From NCBI GenBank assembly GCA_016795145.1, contig JAEUII010000431.1, forward strand, positions 1 to 40,617: 40,617 nt of DNA, read 5' to 3'. Below the pieces are notes generated by a model. That model was not told the origin of the DNA and did no database searches. It saw nothing but the letters and a program-made list of their open reading frames with translations. The position numbers and the translations under genes are program-made. Origin of the DNA: Planctomycetaceae bacterium (GTDB taxonomy: Bacteria; Planctomycetota; Planctomycetia; Planctomycetales; Planctomycetaceae). Shown here one piece after another: positions 10,092 to 18,416 of the stretch (positions are counted from its first letter, which is position 1; every line of letters starts with the position of its first letter).

Positions 10092-10135
10092 CTTATCCGC
10101 GTCCATCCGCGCTATCCGCGGTTCCAACCTGCGTT
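10092..10135 (-). repeat. Dispersed GGAT-type intergenic repeat, copy B
   Basis: This copy shares most of its 44 bases with copy A at 9893-9936, including the ggttccaacctgcg tail on the plus strand. It lies just downstream of the end of tex. Confidence 0.75.
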
Positions 10136-10162
10136 TCCGCAATCCCGCTCTCACGTCGTGCA

Positions 10163-12367
10163 TCAACTGCGAGCTCGCCGAGTCAGACCGATGCGTCTTC
10201 GAGCCACATCGACTTCGGTCACGGTGACTTTCACGATGTCGCCCACGGACACTTCTTCCGACGGGTCGCGAACGAAATGGTCTGCGAGTTGCGAAATGTG
10301 AATCAGTCCGTCCTGATGCACTCCAACATCCACGAACGCGCCGAACTTGGTCACATTCGTCACGACGCCTTCCAGCACCATCCCCGGCGTCAAGTGTTCA
10401 ATCTCACTGACCGCCTCCGCAAATCGCGCGGTGCGAAATTCACTGCGAGGATCTCGGCCCGGCCGCGCTAGTTCTCGCAACACGTCCTGCACCGTGAACT
10501 CACCCGCTTCGCCACTCACGAACTCAGCGGCCTTCAACTGGCTGACAGCTCGTTCATTCCCAACCAGTTGCCGAACATCCAGCTTCAACTGCGAAGCCAT
10601 CCGCTGCACCAGAGAATACTGTTCCGGATGCACGGCAGAATTATCCAGCGGTTCTTTGCCGGAACGAATGCGAAGGAATCCTGCCGCCTGCTGAAACGCC
10701 TTCTGCCCAAGACGCGGAACTTTCAGAAGATCTTTGCGAGAAAGAAACGCTCCGTTCTCATCACGCCACGAAACAATGCGCTTTGCCAGCACGGCACCAA
10801 TGCCAGCAACATAAGAAAGAAGTGACGCACTCGCCGTGTTCAGGTCCACGCCAACAGCATTCACGCACGATTCAACTTCACGGTCCAGTGTCTTCTTCAG
10901 CAGAGTCTGATCCACGTCATGCTGATACTGACCGACACCGATCGAACGAGGATCAATTTTGACGAGTTCGGCCAGAGGATCCTGGAGTCGATGAGCAATG
11001 CTGATGGCTCCTCGCACCGTGACATCCAGATCCGGATATTCTTCAATCGCCGTTTCACTCGCGGAGTACACCGAGGCACCGGCTTCACTGACAGTGACTT
11101 TCGTGATCTTCAACTGATTGCGCTTCAGCACACCATCGACAAAACGCTCCGTCTCCCGCGATGCGGTGCCGTTGCCGATCGCAATCAATGTCGCGTTGTG
11201 CTCTTTGATCAAACGGAGCAGGACGGTTTCCGCATGAGTCAAATCTTCGCGCGGTGGTGTCGGGTAGATCGTTTCGTTGACCAGGAATCGTCCCGTGCTG
11301 TCGACGACTGCCAGCTTGCAGCCCGTGCGGAATCCCGGATCGATTCCAATCGTGACTTGTGGCCCCGCGGGAGCCGCCATCAGCAGATCGTGCATGTTCT
11401 TCGCGAACACTTCCACAGCTTCCTGATCTGCTCGCTCCTTCAGTTGCTGAAGCAGAGTACTCTCGGCGGCAGGCTTCATGAGTCTGTCAAAACAGTCAAC
11501 AACCGTCTCTTCCAGTTCGCGTCGGAATTCGAAGTTCGGGGAGGTGATGACGCGGCGCGAGAGTTCCCGCTGAGCCGATTCTTCATCAAGGTCCAGGCCA
11601 ATCTTCAGAAAGCCTTCCGCTTCGCCTCGTTGCATGGCCAGAAAGCGATGAGTCGGCATGCGAGCAATCTTCTCGCGGCAGTCGAAGTAGTTTTCAAACT
11701 TCGCTCCCTCTTCCTGTTTCCCCTTTCGCACTAAGGAAACCAGTTCTCCCTGCTGAGCCTTTTCAAAGACGAGCTTGCGATTATTCGCATCGTCGGCCCA
11801 GACTTCCGCCAGAATATCGCACGCACCTTTCAATGCCGCGGCTTCGTCAGGCACATCCTTGCCGGGATTCACAAACGCCTTCAACAGCGCTGCCTTTGGC
11901 TGAGCCAATGGCTTCTGTGCCAGAAGAACATCGGCGAGAGGCTGAAGTCCTCGCTCCCGCGCCATCGCGGCGCGTGTCCGTTTCTTTGGACGGAAAGGCA
12001 GATAGATCTCTTCCAGCGTTCGCGCATCGGAACACTGCTCGATCTGCTGTCGAAGTGCTGTCGTGAGGCTACCCTGTTCAGCGATTGTCTTGAGGACCGT
12101 GTTCTTGCGGGAAGCCAGTTCTTTGGCTTTTGCCAGAGCATCCTCGATCGCACGCAGTTGCCGTTCATCCAGCCCTCGTGTTGCTTCCTTGCGATACCGG
12201 GCGATGAAAGGAATCGTGTTCCCTTCTTCCAGCAGCCGAACCGCGCCTTCAATTTGCGGGCTGGAAACCTGAAGGATCGTTGCCGTGTGTTTCGCGAACG
12301 AGCCGGCGTCAAACACGATCTCGGTGAGTTCTTCCGGCTTGACGATCGTTGTTCCCTGACTGGCCAC
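10163..12367 (-). CDS. tex: Tex-family RNA-binding transcription accessory protein
   Basis: This 734-residue protein has the full Tex architecture and is slightly shorter than the E. coli homologue. An N-terminal helical region (about 1-330) contains the conserved IPFIARYRKEATRGLDE. A YqgF-type RNase H fold follows (about 335-460, IGIDPGFRTGCKLAVVD). The family signature VGQYQHDV is at about 478-485. A helix-hairpin-helix segment (about 500-570) and a C-terminal S1 RNA-binding domain (about 658-732, GVVTNVTKFGAFVDVGVHQDG) complete it. Tex is a cytoplasmic nucleic-acid-binding protein linked to transcription and stress tolerance; its exact reaction is unsettled. The start is a GTG with an upstream AAAGGA, and I see no better in-frame ATG. 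It lies downstream of recA in the same direction, but a terminator hairpin between them suggests separate transcription. Confidence 0.95.
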   Translation of the reverse strand: MASQGTTIVKPEELTEIVFDAGSFAKHTATILQVSSPQIEGAVRLLEEGNTIPFIARYRKEATRGLDERQLRAIEDALAKAKELASRKNTVLKTIAEQGSLTTALRQQIEQCSDARTLEEIYLPFRPKKRTRAAMARERGLQPLADVLLAQKPLAQPKAALLKAFVNPGKDVPDEAAALKGACDILAEVWADDANNRKLVFEKAQQGELVSLVRKGKQEEGAKFENYFDCREKIARMPTHRFLAMQRGEAEGFLKIGLDLDEESAQRELSRRVITSPNFEFRRELEETVVDCFDRLMKPAAESTLLQQLKERADQEAVEVFAKNMHDLLMAAPAGPQVTIGIDPGFRTGCKLAVVDSTGRFLVNETIYPTPPREDLTHAETVLLRLIKEHNATLIAIGNGTASRETERFVDGVLKRNQLKITKVTVSEAGASVYSASETAIEEYPDLDVTVRGAISIAHRLQDPLAELVKIDPRSIGVGQYQHDVDQTLLKKTLDREVESCVNAVGVDLNTASASLLSYVAGIGAVLAKRIVSWRDENGAFLSRKDLLKVPRLGQKAFQQAAGFLRIRSGKEPLDNSAVHPEQYSLVQRMASQLKLDVRQLVGNERAVSQLKAAEFVSGEAGEFTVQDVLRELARPGRDPRSEFRTARFAEAVSEIEHLTPGMVLEGVVTNVTKFGAFVDVGVHQDGLIHISQLADHFVRDPSEEVSVGDIVKVTVTEVDVARRRIGLTRRARS

Positions 12368-12434
12368 GGGTGCATCCTTTCAATGAGCGTAATTCGGCGC
12401 CTTGTACACGGCACCTTGGTCACACAGAAGTGAA

Positions 12435-12463
12435 GAAGCCCGGCAGTGTGAATGCCGGGCTTC
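12435..12463 (-). terminator. Hairpin terminator downstream of recA
   Basis: The arms gaagcccggca (12435-12445) and tgccgggcttc (12453-12463) match perfectly over 11 base pairs with a 7-base loop. It lies 67 bases beyond the recA stop codon on the minus strand. The following T-run is weak, so termination strength is uncertain. Confidence 0.75.
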
Positions 12464-12529
12464 CTGTTTCCTGCCGTTACGGAGTGTATGTTGGATGGCC
12501 GGTTGCGACCATCAAACAGGTCCGTTCCG

Positions 12530-13612
12530 TTACTCTTCTTCCTCCGTCGCAGCGGCCGCTTCCACTTCCGCCGGAGCGCTGGAGGTCAGATTCTTCAGTT
12601 CCAGAATCCGCTGCTTGATCTCTGCTGCAACGGTTGGATTTTCTTCCAGGAACAGACGTGCACGATCGCGTCCCTGGCCAAGCTTGGTGCTGCCGTAGTT
12701 GAACCAGCTTCCACTACGATCGATGATCTTGTTTTCGGTCGCCAGATCCAGCAGGTCTGCTTCGTAGCTGATCCCGCCGGTGCTGTACATGTCGAACTCA
12801 GCCACGCGGAACGGAGGCGCCACTTTGTTCTTCACAATCTTCACACGCATACGCATGCCGATCGTGGTTTCGCCTTCCTTCAACTGGTTGATTCGACGAA
12901 CATCCAGACGTGCCGAGCTGTAGAACTTCAGTGCGCGACCGCCAGGCGTCGTTTCCGGGCTGCCGAACATCACACCAATCTTTTCACGGATCTGGTTGAT
13001 GAAGATCACGGTTGCCTTTGCACGAGCAATCACGCCGGTCAGCTTTCGCATCGCCTGGCTCATCATTCGAGCCTGCAGACCGACGTGAGAATCGCCGATT
13101 TCGCCGTCGAGTTCCGCCTTGGGAACAAGAGCCGCGACTGAGTCGATGACGATGATGTCGACAGAATTCGACTTCACCAGCATCTCCGCGATCTGAAGGC
13201 CTTCTTCACCGTACGATGGCTGGCTGACCAGCAGTTCATCCAGGTTGACACCCAGTCGTCGCGCCCACTGGGGATCGAGTGCATGTTCGGCGTCGATGAA
13301 CGCGGCGATCCCGCCTTCTCGCTGAGCACTCGCGATGGCGTGCAGAGCCAGAGTGGTCTTACCGCTGGATTCCGGTCCGAACAGCTCGATGATTCTGCCG
13401 CGAGGAAATCCACGGCCGCCGAGGGCCAGGTCCAGCGACAATGCTCCCGTGGAAATCCCCGGGAACCCACCGACCTGTTCGGTGTTGTCGAGCTTCATGA
13501 TGGAGCCCTTACCGAACATCTTTTCGATCTGCCCCAGAGTATTATCGAGCAGAACCTGATGTTCAGTCTGCGGCTTGGTGGCCGGTAGTTTCTTGTTGCC
13601 CTTCGGTGCCAT
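12530..13612 (-). CDS. recA: Recombinase RecA
   Basis: RecA forms ATP-dependent filaments on single-stranded DNA, catalyses strand exchange and, in many bacteria, triggers LexA self-cleavage. The 360-residue product is of normal length. Walker A is GPESSGKT at 79-86, Walker B is IIVIDS at about 153-158. The catalytic Glu lies in [11 protein letters not shown], and the DNA-binding loop region includes [20 protein letters not shown]. The acidic C-terminal tail ends in four glutamates, as is usual. Start is ATG at 13612, matching the family's N-terminal length. The gene is followed by a hairpin terminator. I looked for a LexA-type operator upstream and saw neither an E. coli-like nor a Bacillus-like box, so damage control cannot be claimed from the sequence. 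Confidence 0.98.
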   Translation of the reverse strand: MAPKGNKKLPATKPQTEHQVLLDNTLGQIEKMFGKGSIMKLDNTEQVGGFPGISTGALSLDLALGGRGFPRGRIIELFGPESSGKTTLALHAIASAQREGGIAAFIDAEHALDPQWARRLGVNLDELLVSQPSYGEEGLQIAEMLVKSNSVDIIVIDSVAALVPKAELDGEIGDSHVGLQARMMSQAMRKLTGVIARAKATVIFINQIREKIGVMFGSPETTPGGRALKFYSSARLDVRRINQLKEGETTIGMRMRVKIVKNKVAPPFRVAEFDMYSTGGISYEADLLDLATENKIIDRSGSWFNYGSTKLGQGRDRARLFLEENPTVAAEIKQRILELKNLTSSAPAEVEAAAATEEEE

Positions 13613-13995
13613 GATCTGCTTTCCTGATTTTCGCTGAAAATGTGGCTGTCGAATCCTCGGAGAATCTCGTGTTCCTCCGGCTCATCGTCGTCCTCGTTCG
13701 ATTTGAGGCTGGGAAGTCTAGCGAAACCGCGTCCCGCTGGGAACTTTCGCCGCACTCCTTTTTTGCCGACTCGAGGGGATTTTAGCCAATTAACCCTAGG
13801 GTGTTGTATTCGAGGGAGATTTCCTCACAAACTGGCCCTCAATCCCGGTGCGCCGGATGCGTCAGTGCTCCCGCACCGGGATTCAAGCACGGTCTCAATC
13901 CAATGCCAATCGCAATCCGACCGTCATGGGACGCGACTGATGGCACGAGGCTTCGTCAAGAGAAGCCATGGCGTTTCGGCAATCGTTCGAAATCG

Positions 13996-14037
13996 GAAGC
14001 AGGTGCCATCGCTGCGAAGCACGAAGCAGGTGCCATC
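13996..14037 (+). repeat. Direct duplication with a 27-base period
   Basis: The 15-mer gaagcaggtgccatc occurs at 13996-14010 and again at 14023-14037, 27 bases apart. It lies in repeat-rich, non-coding DNA upstream of recA. Confidence 0.7.
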
Positions 14038-14145
14038 CGAAGCCGACCGAAACACCCCAAAGCAGGAGCCTGTGTGCACGTGGCGAAACCAACGCAGCCG
14101 CAACGAGACCGATCGTCGGACAAAAGATGAGTGACAAAAAACAAG

Positions 14146-14183
14146 GCAAGCGGGGCGACATCATTCCCCTGATTGCGAGTCTT
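14146..14183 (+). repeat. gcggggcgac repeat, copy 1 (direct)
   Basis: This copy reads gcggggcgacatcattcccc followed by tgattgcgagtctt. It matches copy 2 at 14370-14404 at most positions and copy 3 at 15263-15295 in reverse orientation. Confidence 0.8.
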
Positions 14184-14266
14184 CACTTTGCTAATGTGCC
14201 CCGTGGCTCCGCCGCGGGAAACTCAACACCGCCGCCAAAGAACCACTGACGTGAACGGAGCATTGA

Positions 14267-14301
14267 AACCGCAGATGAACGCGGATCCACGCGGATAAAA
14301 C
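14267..14301 (+). repeat. Diverged GGAT-type repeat, copy C
   Basis: The run aaccgcagatgaacgcggat, continuing with ccacgcggataa, matches the minus-strand core of copies A and B (9893-9936, 10092-10135) apart from small changes. Confidence 0.6.
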
Positions 14302-14369
14302 AACGTACTCGTGGCTCCTCGCTTCCGTCGGTCCCGCACCGGCGGAGCGTCAACTTGCAGCACCAAACG

Positions 14370-14404
14370 AGCGGGGCGACGTCAGTCCCCTGATTGCAAC
14401 TCTT
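14370..14404 (+). repeat. gcggggcgac repeat, copy 2 (direct)
   Basis: This copy reads gcggggcgacgtcagtcccc followed by tgattgcaactctt. It contains the self-complementary gacgtc and outer gggg/cccc ends, giving it some hairpin potential. Confidence 0.8.
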
Positions 14405-14425
14405 CTTTTGTTGTGATTCCCTGAC

Positions 14426-14446
14426 CTCGTGCTCGTGCTCGTGCTC
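14426..14446. repeat. Short tandem of the hexamer ctcgtg
   Basis: Three consecutive ctcgtg units plus a partial fourth are present just upstream of the transposase remnant. On the minus strand the frame would encode alternating Glu-His. I see no gene containing it. Confidence 0.7.
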
Positions 14447-14474
14447 AGCGCAGCGGTGCTCGTTATCGTAATCG

Positions 14475-14798
14475 ATGTCAGCATCCTACGCCGCGACCCG
14501 CTCGCGTCGAGCATCAAACAAGGGCATCCTTGAGATGGAGCAGGGAGAATATCTGCAGTTGCTGGACTGGACCGCTCGCCAGATTCGCACCGACAAACGC
14601 GGCTCGACACCGAAGGAACTCGCCCCGATCTTTGAACGCCTTCAGATCTCGGCAGAGTTGTGGATCGAGAGCGTGCTCAACTTCCGCAAATGGTGCCGCT
14701 CCGCTGTCGTCGTCCCGGGAACAACGCCCGGCAGGAACGAAGCTCGAAGCACAACGAGAGTGGCCTCCCCGAAATCGTCTCGCCGCACACAGGCTTAA
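14475..14798 (+). pseudogene. C-terminal remnant of a Y1-type (IS200/REP-associated) transposase
   Basis: The 107-residue frame contains a segment I recognise as the C-terminal end of planctomycete Y1 transposases: NKGILEMEQGEYLQLLDWTA, then a run with KRGS, LAPIFERLQIS and a FRKW-type ending (about residues 11-79). The catalytic part with the HUH histidines and tyrosine is missing entirely, and no partner fragment lies upstream. The last 28 residues look like random read-through. I therefore call it a broken gene. The identification rests on remembered family features, not a search. Copies of a short repeat flank it in opposite orientations. Confidence 0.6.
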
Positions 14799-15081
14799 TT
14801 GAGGGGAACACGAACCGCAAGTTGAGGCTTGCTGTGACTTTGCGATGTAAGGTCAGGTTTGGTGTGCGTTACTGGCGTCATGATGAATGCGGCGGACTTA
14901 CGCTGTGGCTGGGCTGGTCACGCCGCGTGCACACTTCGGCTACCGGCGCCTGCGGCACACGCACTGCGTACGTGCTACCCGGGTGCGATGCCAATGCTCG
15001 GGCATGTGTGGACGCTTAGGACATGCCCCCGATACCTGCTTCCGTGCAATCCGTGATATCTGTGGTCAAAAGCGCATTGCA

Positions 15082-15116
15082 AACCACGGATAACTCGGAT
15101 GGCACGGATAAACCAC
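15082..15116 (+). repeat. Diverged GGAT-type repeat, copy D
   Basis: The run accacggataactcggatgg, continuing with cacggataaacc, has the same GGAT rhythm as copies A to C but is more diverged. Confidence 0.5.
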
Positions 15117-15262
15117 AGGCCAGGTTGCACCGGATGCTTCAAGAAATAACATGGGTACCGGTGGGTTGACATCGCACCGCTCGCCGTGAACGACACGGAG
15201 GTCTAACGTCGTCCTGCCGCTCGCCATGTTCTTGCTCAACACTTTTTTGCCAGTGCCGCAAA

Positions 15263-15295
15263 ATCGCAATCAGGGGACTGACGTCGCCCCGCTCG
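15263..15295 (-). repeat. gcggggcgac repeat, copy 3 (inverted)
   Basis: The plus strand reads tcgcaatcaggggactgacg followed by tcgccccgctcgc, the reverse complement of copy 2. Two weaker relatives ending in gctcgcc lie just upstream (about 15163-15187 and 15200-15227). Confidence 0.8.
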
Positions 15296-15633
15296 CCTGT
15301 AGCTGGGCGCTGGGCGTTTGGCCCGGGACGGTGCTCGTGAGTTACCCACAGCAGAATGCTGGTCCTTCAGGATAATGAAACTAACGAAGGTGCATGACAC
15401 CTTGATGATTCTCTGATCAGTTTCCCCGGCGGACTTTCAGCCGAGTTCTTATGGTTCCAGGGGGGATTGTTGTGGCGGGGAACTCCAGCGAGTTCCACTA
15501 CCAGACAACTTTTCCGTGCAGCAGAATGAATACGCGACCAGTGCATGGCACTGTCGTGACTCGTTGTTATCCTTTTGAGCTTCCGCGGTTACGGTTTTGG
15601 GGCAATTCTGGTAGTGCCATCCGGGGTTTGGCT

Positions 15634-17709
15634 ATGAAGCGATTTCGCCTCCGTTGTCCGGCCTGCAAGAGCGGAATCGAAGTCCCCGCCGAGACGATAT
15701 CAACGACTTTTGAATGTCCACAGTGCCACAGTCCGCTGCGTCTGAAGCAACCAGTTTCAGACGCGCCGAGTGCTCTCGAACGGAGCGACGACTGTGATGA
15801 AAGCAAAGGTGTTGGCCCCAAAACGGCAAATAATGCGGGCGTGAGTTCGGTACTGCTTCTTCGCTCGAAGTACACAGTCGCATTTCTGGTTCTTGCTTGC
15901 CTCTTGTTTGGTTTTTTGTGGTTGCGACTTTCTGATGCACCGGATGGTCAAACGCAGCAGCATCGTGACGACTCGCTCCCACCAAGGAGCGACTACGAAA
16001 CAGCAAGGCTGCTTTTCCAGAAGTTCGATCCCGCGGTAGTGAAGGTCGATCGAACGCCTGGAGCAAACGCTCAGTGGCGTTATTCTCTGGATGAGCAGAA
16101 ATCCCGATGGAATCTTGAAGTCGACCCGGGACCGTCGTTCGAAGACATAGCAGAGCTCTCGCTTCAGTATTCGCTGATCCCGGTGGATTCAACCGACCAG
16201 TTGGTTCTGCTTCAGTTCCCAAATAGTTCGACCGAACAGATTCTGATTGACGTCGTATCGCGACGCGGCAAGCGACTTCGCGGCACCTTACTGCCGAGGT
16301 CGAAGACGAATGGATCAGGCCTCGGGCAGAAACAGTTCTCACTGCAGCTTCAGGGGCGGAGCCCGGACGGTGAGTTCTTTTTGCAGAGTGTCATGAGCCA
16401 CGATGGTATAGGAGATCAGCTGTTTGTCACCGTTCACGAGTTTGATAATTCACTGGTCAGGGTAATTCGAAACGCACATGCGGCTCAGTTTGTTTCGAAG
16501 CAAAAGTTTCTGACAGCTACCCGTGATGACAACGCACAGCATCCTCGTCGAAAGGATGATTTCGCTGCTCAAACATTGAGTTTCTGGGATTTGGCTGGTG
16601 CCGAACCGCAGGGCAGCGTCCGCGTCGCTGCAGGTGGGCACTGGGCACTTACGCCAAATCGCAAATACCTGGTCGTTATTCAGCCAGACGAGGAAACGGT
16701 CCGGGCTATTGAGCAAACTCCGGAGGAGCCGTATCAGTGTCAATGCCAAAGCGTTCGACTGCAGTTATTTGATTCTGCCAGTGGGGAGCTTCTTGTTTCC
16801 TGCGAACTGGACCACAAGTCTGTTGGCGAGTCTGCTGTGTTCTCACATGACGGTACGAGGCTTGCCCTTGTAAGTGACAATGATCTTCTGATAGTGAGTA
16901 TGGCTGACGGCAAAGTCATTGCTGGCGGGAGTGTTCCGGAGAACCCGGATCAAAGTCCCAACAAGAAGCGATTTCCGAGACGCTGGATAGCCGGTACTGA
17001 CTATTTTCAAATCGGAGACCGAATCATCGCCGTAAAAGATGGTCGGACCATCTGTGACTCAACGACGCGAAGTGCAATTCCAGTGGAAGTGAAAGCCGAT
17101 TGGTACGCGAGGGACACGATCGACGGCGCATACACGAAGCTAAAGCCCGAATCTTTTGATCGACGGTACAGATATGTCACACCGAATACCCAGCCGCCTG
17201 ACAACGATCGTGAAGCCGCGACCCTCGATCTGAAAGGAACAGATTCTCGCGTGCTGCAGGAATTGATGAGACTTATCATTCCGGGGCAATTGCACTTTCG
17301 AATGGCTGACAAGGCTGGTCCGTATGTATGGCACGTCGAAATCACCTATTCTGAGACTTCCAGTACGACATCCGGTGTCGAACTCTTAGTGACGTGCAAA
17401 GATGACAGAGGGCGGCTGATTTCTGAAGAGACCGTTCAGGCTGATGTGCCTCCATCTGAATGGATTTCAAGCGTGCCGGCTGAACTTCAACTTCGGGCGA
17501 TGTCCCTGGTTTCAGCATGCAGGAACCTGAAGCCCTTGCCCGTTCCAGCTCAAACCCAGCGCCATGATCTTGCGCCTGATTCATTTATCTGGTCGGGGCA
17601 GGCCAGGTCAGAGCAGAGAAATCCCCTTTCCGGCGAATTCACGATCGAGAATACGACGGTCGATAATTCGTGGATTGGTGGTTCCCACGGAATCCCAATT
17701 CCAGAGTAG
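15634..17709 (+). CDS. Zinc-ribbon membrane protein of unknown function
   Basis: I chose ATG 15634 because the zinc ribbon then begins at once; the frame also has an ATG at 15451, but that adds 61 residues without family character. The 691-residue product opens with a CPAC...CPQC ribbon (Cys8, Cys11, Cys28, Cys31), then an acidic linker and one membrane helix at about 80-99 (YTVAFLVLACLLFGFLWLRL). The rest should be periplasmic. Between about residues 270 and 460 it has repeated short beta motifs with SFWDLAGAE and FSHDGTRLALVS, suggesting a WD40-like propeller. The final 150 residues have no recognised domain. An N-terminal ribbon on a single-pass protein is a recurrent planctomycete layout. 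Its partner and function are unknown. It converges on the next gene, 118 bases away. Confidence 0.8.
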   Translation: MKRFRLRCPACKSGIEVPAETISTTFECPQCHSPLRLKQPVSDAPSALERSDDCDESKGVGPKTANNAGVSSVLLLRSKYTVAFLVLACLLFGFLWLRLSDAPDGQTQQHRDDSLPPRSDYETARLLFQKFDPAVVKVDRTPGANAQWRYSLDEQKSRWNLEVDPGPSFEDIAELSLQYSLIPVDSTDQLVLLQFPNSSTEQILIDVVSRRGKRLRGTLLPRSKTNGSGLGQKQFSLQLQGRSPDGEFFLQSVMSHDGIGDQLFVTVHEFDNSLVRVIRNAHAAQFVSKQKFLTATRDDNAQHPRRKDDFAAQTLSFWDLAGAEPQGSVRVAAGGHWALTPNRKYLVVIQPDEETVRAIEQTPEEPYQCQCQSVRLQLFDSASGELLVSCELDHKSVGESAVFSHDGTRLALVSDNDLLIVSMADGKVIAGGSVPENPDQSPNKKRFPRRWIAGTDYFQIGDRIIAVKDGRTICDSTTRSAIPVEVKADWYARDTIDGAYTKLKPESFDRRYRYVTPNTQPPDNDREAATLDLKGTDSRVLQELMRLIIPGQLHFRMADKAGPYVWHVEITYSETSSTTSGVELLVTCKDDRGRLISEETVQADVPPSEWISSVPAELQLRAMSLVSACRNLKPLPVPAQTQRHDLAPDSFIWSGQARSEQRNPLSGEFTIENTTVDNSWIGGSHGIPIPE

Positions 17710-17827
17710 CGTTCGGCAAAACGAAGTTGTTCGCCGCAAACATCGCAACGGCTTGTATCTCAGGCCGTGAAAAGTTCTTGCCGGACTGCGGCTTCTGTGT
17801 CGTCAGCTCCGCGTGATCTCTTTCCCT

Positions 17828-18268
17828 TCACGATAAGGCGTGGCCCAGCGGGAGAATTCCGCAGGCGAACCAGAAGAACCAGAAGACGAGCCAGAGGAAT
17901 CCTCTCAGGATCCGCGGGGCTCGGTTTACTGGTCTCCAGAGTGATTGCGAAAGCAGTGCCAGAAGCGGCAACGGGAAAGCGTACATCAGGACAGATACGG
18001 ATGTGTCGAAACAGCAGCCCTGTGTGGCTCCCCGGGAAAATGCACCAACCATGGGGCTCGCGAGTGTCACCAGCGGAGTCATGATGACTCGGAAGGTTTT
18101 CCCCGGCTGCGGGTCAAGAGCCTGGGAGACAATCCACGCATACAGTCCTCCAAAGAACAGCCACAAGAGCATGAAGCTGATTAGATGGTATCGCCCAAAC
18201 GGGTTGCTTCGGGCAGCTTTCGGATGAGGCGATGTCTCGAATGGAGGCTGGTACGGATTGGCTGACAT
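17828..18268 (-). CDS. Small multi-spanning membrane protein with NPYQPP N-terminus
   Basis: The product from ATG 18268 is 146 residues. It opens MSANPYQPP, a signature common at the start of planctomycete membrane proteins, and AAGGAG lies about eight bases upstream. The frame extends further upstream, but that part is translated repeat. At least three hydrophobic segments follow: about 31-50, 65-85 (weaker) and 95-140. The last ends in a strongly aromatic helix (GFLWLVFWFFWFACGI). It is predicted to sit in the cytoplasmic membrane. I recognise no enzyme motif or transport family and assign no function. It lies downstream of glpK on the same strand, 148 bases away. Confidence 0.7.
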   Translation of the reverse strand: MSANPYQPPFETSPHPKAARSNPFGRYHLISFMLLWLFFGGLYAWIVSQALDPQPGKTFRVIMTPLVTLASPMVGAFSRGATQGCCFDTSVSVLMYAFPLPLLALLSQSLWRPVNRAPRILRGFLWLVFWFFWFACGILPLGHALS

Positions 18269-18304
18269 TTTTCCTGCTCCTTCTCGACTCACGTGATTGG
18301 CATC

Positions 18305-18340
18305 TGATCCCTCACTGACGTTTCGGGTTACGATGACGCG
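18305..18340 (-). repeat. Candidate dispersed repeat (Asn-Val-Ser-Glu-Gly type)
   Basis: The plus strand reads gatccctcactgacgtttcg and then ggttacgatgacg. Read in the minus frame it gives VTRNVSEGSD, a string I recall from many spurious planctomycete translations, so it is probably a dispersed non-coding element. Only one copy is in this window. Confidence 0.4.
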
Positions 18341-18416
18341 GTAGAGCAGCAGGGAGTCAGGGGCCCAGCGCGACAGTCGTTCGATCATCAGTTTCCGGTT
18401 CGTCTTTGCCCCGTGA

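Larger units (their letters stand above)
9701..10162. other. Gene-free 462-base region between tex and the sigma factor, holding two related repeats
   Basis: Both flanking genes are on the minus strand: tex ends at 10163 and the sigma factor starts at 9700. Short open frames here on both strands only translate repeat DNA (minus-strand frames give near-identical LEPQIARMGAD and LEPRIARMDAD strings), so I call no gene. Two copies of a 44-base unit are described separately. The sigma factor promoter should lie near 9701-9800, but I cannot point to convincing -35 and -10 boxes. Confidence 0.6.
14370..15295. mobile_element. Candidate decayed insertion element bounded by inverted repeats
   Basis: Copies 2 (14370-14404) and 3 (15263-15295) of the gcggggcgac repeat face each other and bracket a transposase remnant at 14475-14798. 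This is the arrangement of an insertion sequence with terminal inverted repeats. However, Y1-type transposases normally do not use such repeats, and a third direct copy lies outside at 14146. The alternative, a REP-type palindrome family next to a dead REP-associated transposase, fits at least as well. Confidence 0.3.
13613..15633. other. Two-kilobase repeat-rich region without an intact gene
   Basis: The region between the divergent recA and the zinc-ribbon gene at 15634 contains no convincing intact gene. It holds a 27-base direct duplication, three copies of a gcggggcgac repeat, two diverged GGAT repeats, a short ctcgtg tandem and a transposase remnant, all listed separately. The recA promoter must lie near 13613-13800. 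Open frames in 13640-14250 and 14850-15270 look like translated repeat DNA: they show skewed residue use and no domain. The last 340 bases before 15634 show nothing I can name. Confidence 0.65.

Noticed and set aside
9604..10166. Several short open frames on both strands after the sigma factor
   Set aside because: They are translations of repeat DNA; the same peptide strings appear at both repeat copies.
13613..13800. Possible LexA operator upstream of recA
   Set aside because: I found no sequence matching the E. coli or Bacillus LexA box consensus; a lineage-specific box cannot be excluded.
13850..15300. CRISPR array in the repeat-rich region
   Set aside because: Repeats are unevenly spaced, in both orientations, and no regular spacers or cas genes are present.
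15451..15633. Longer N-terminus for the zinc-ribbon protein
   Set aside because: The added 61 residues have no family character and place the ribbon internally; ATG 15634 starts directly before the ribbon.
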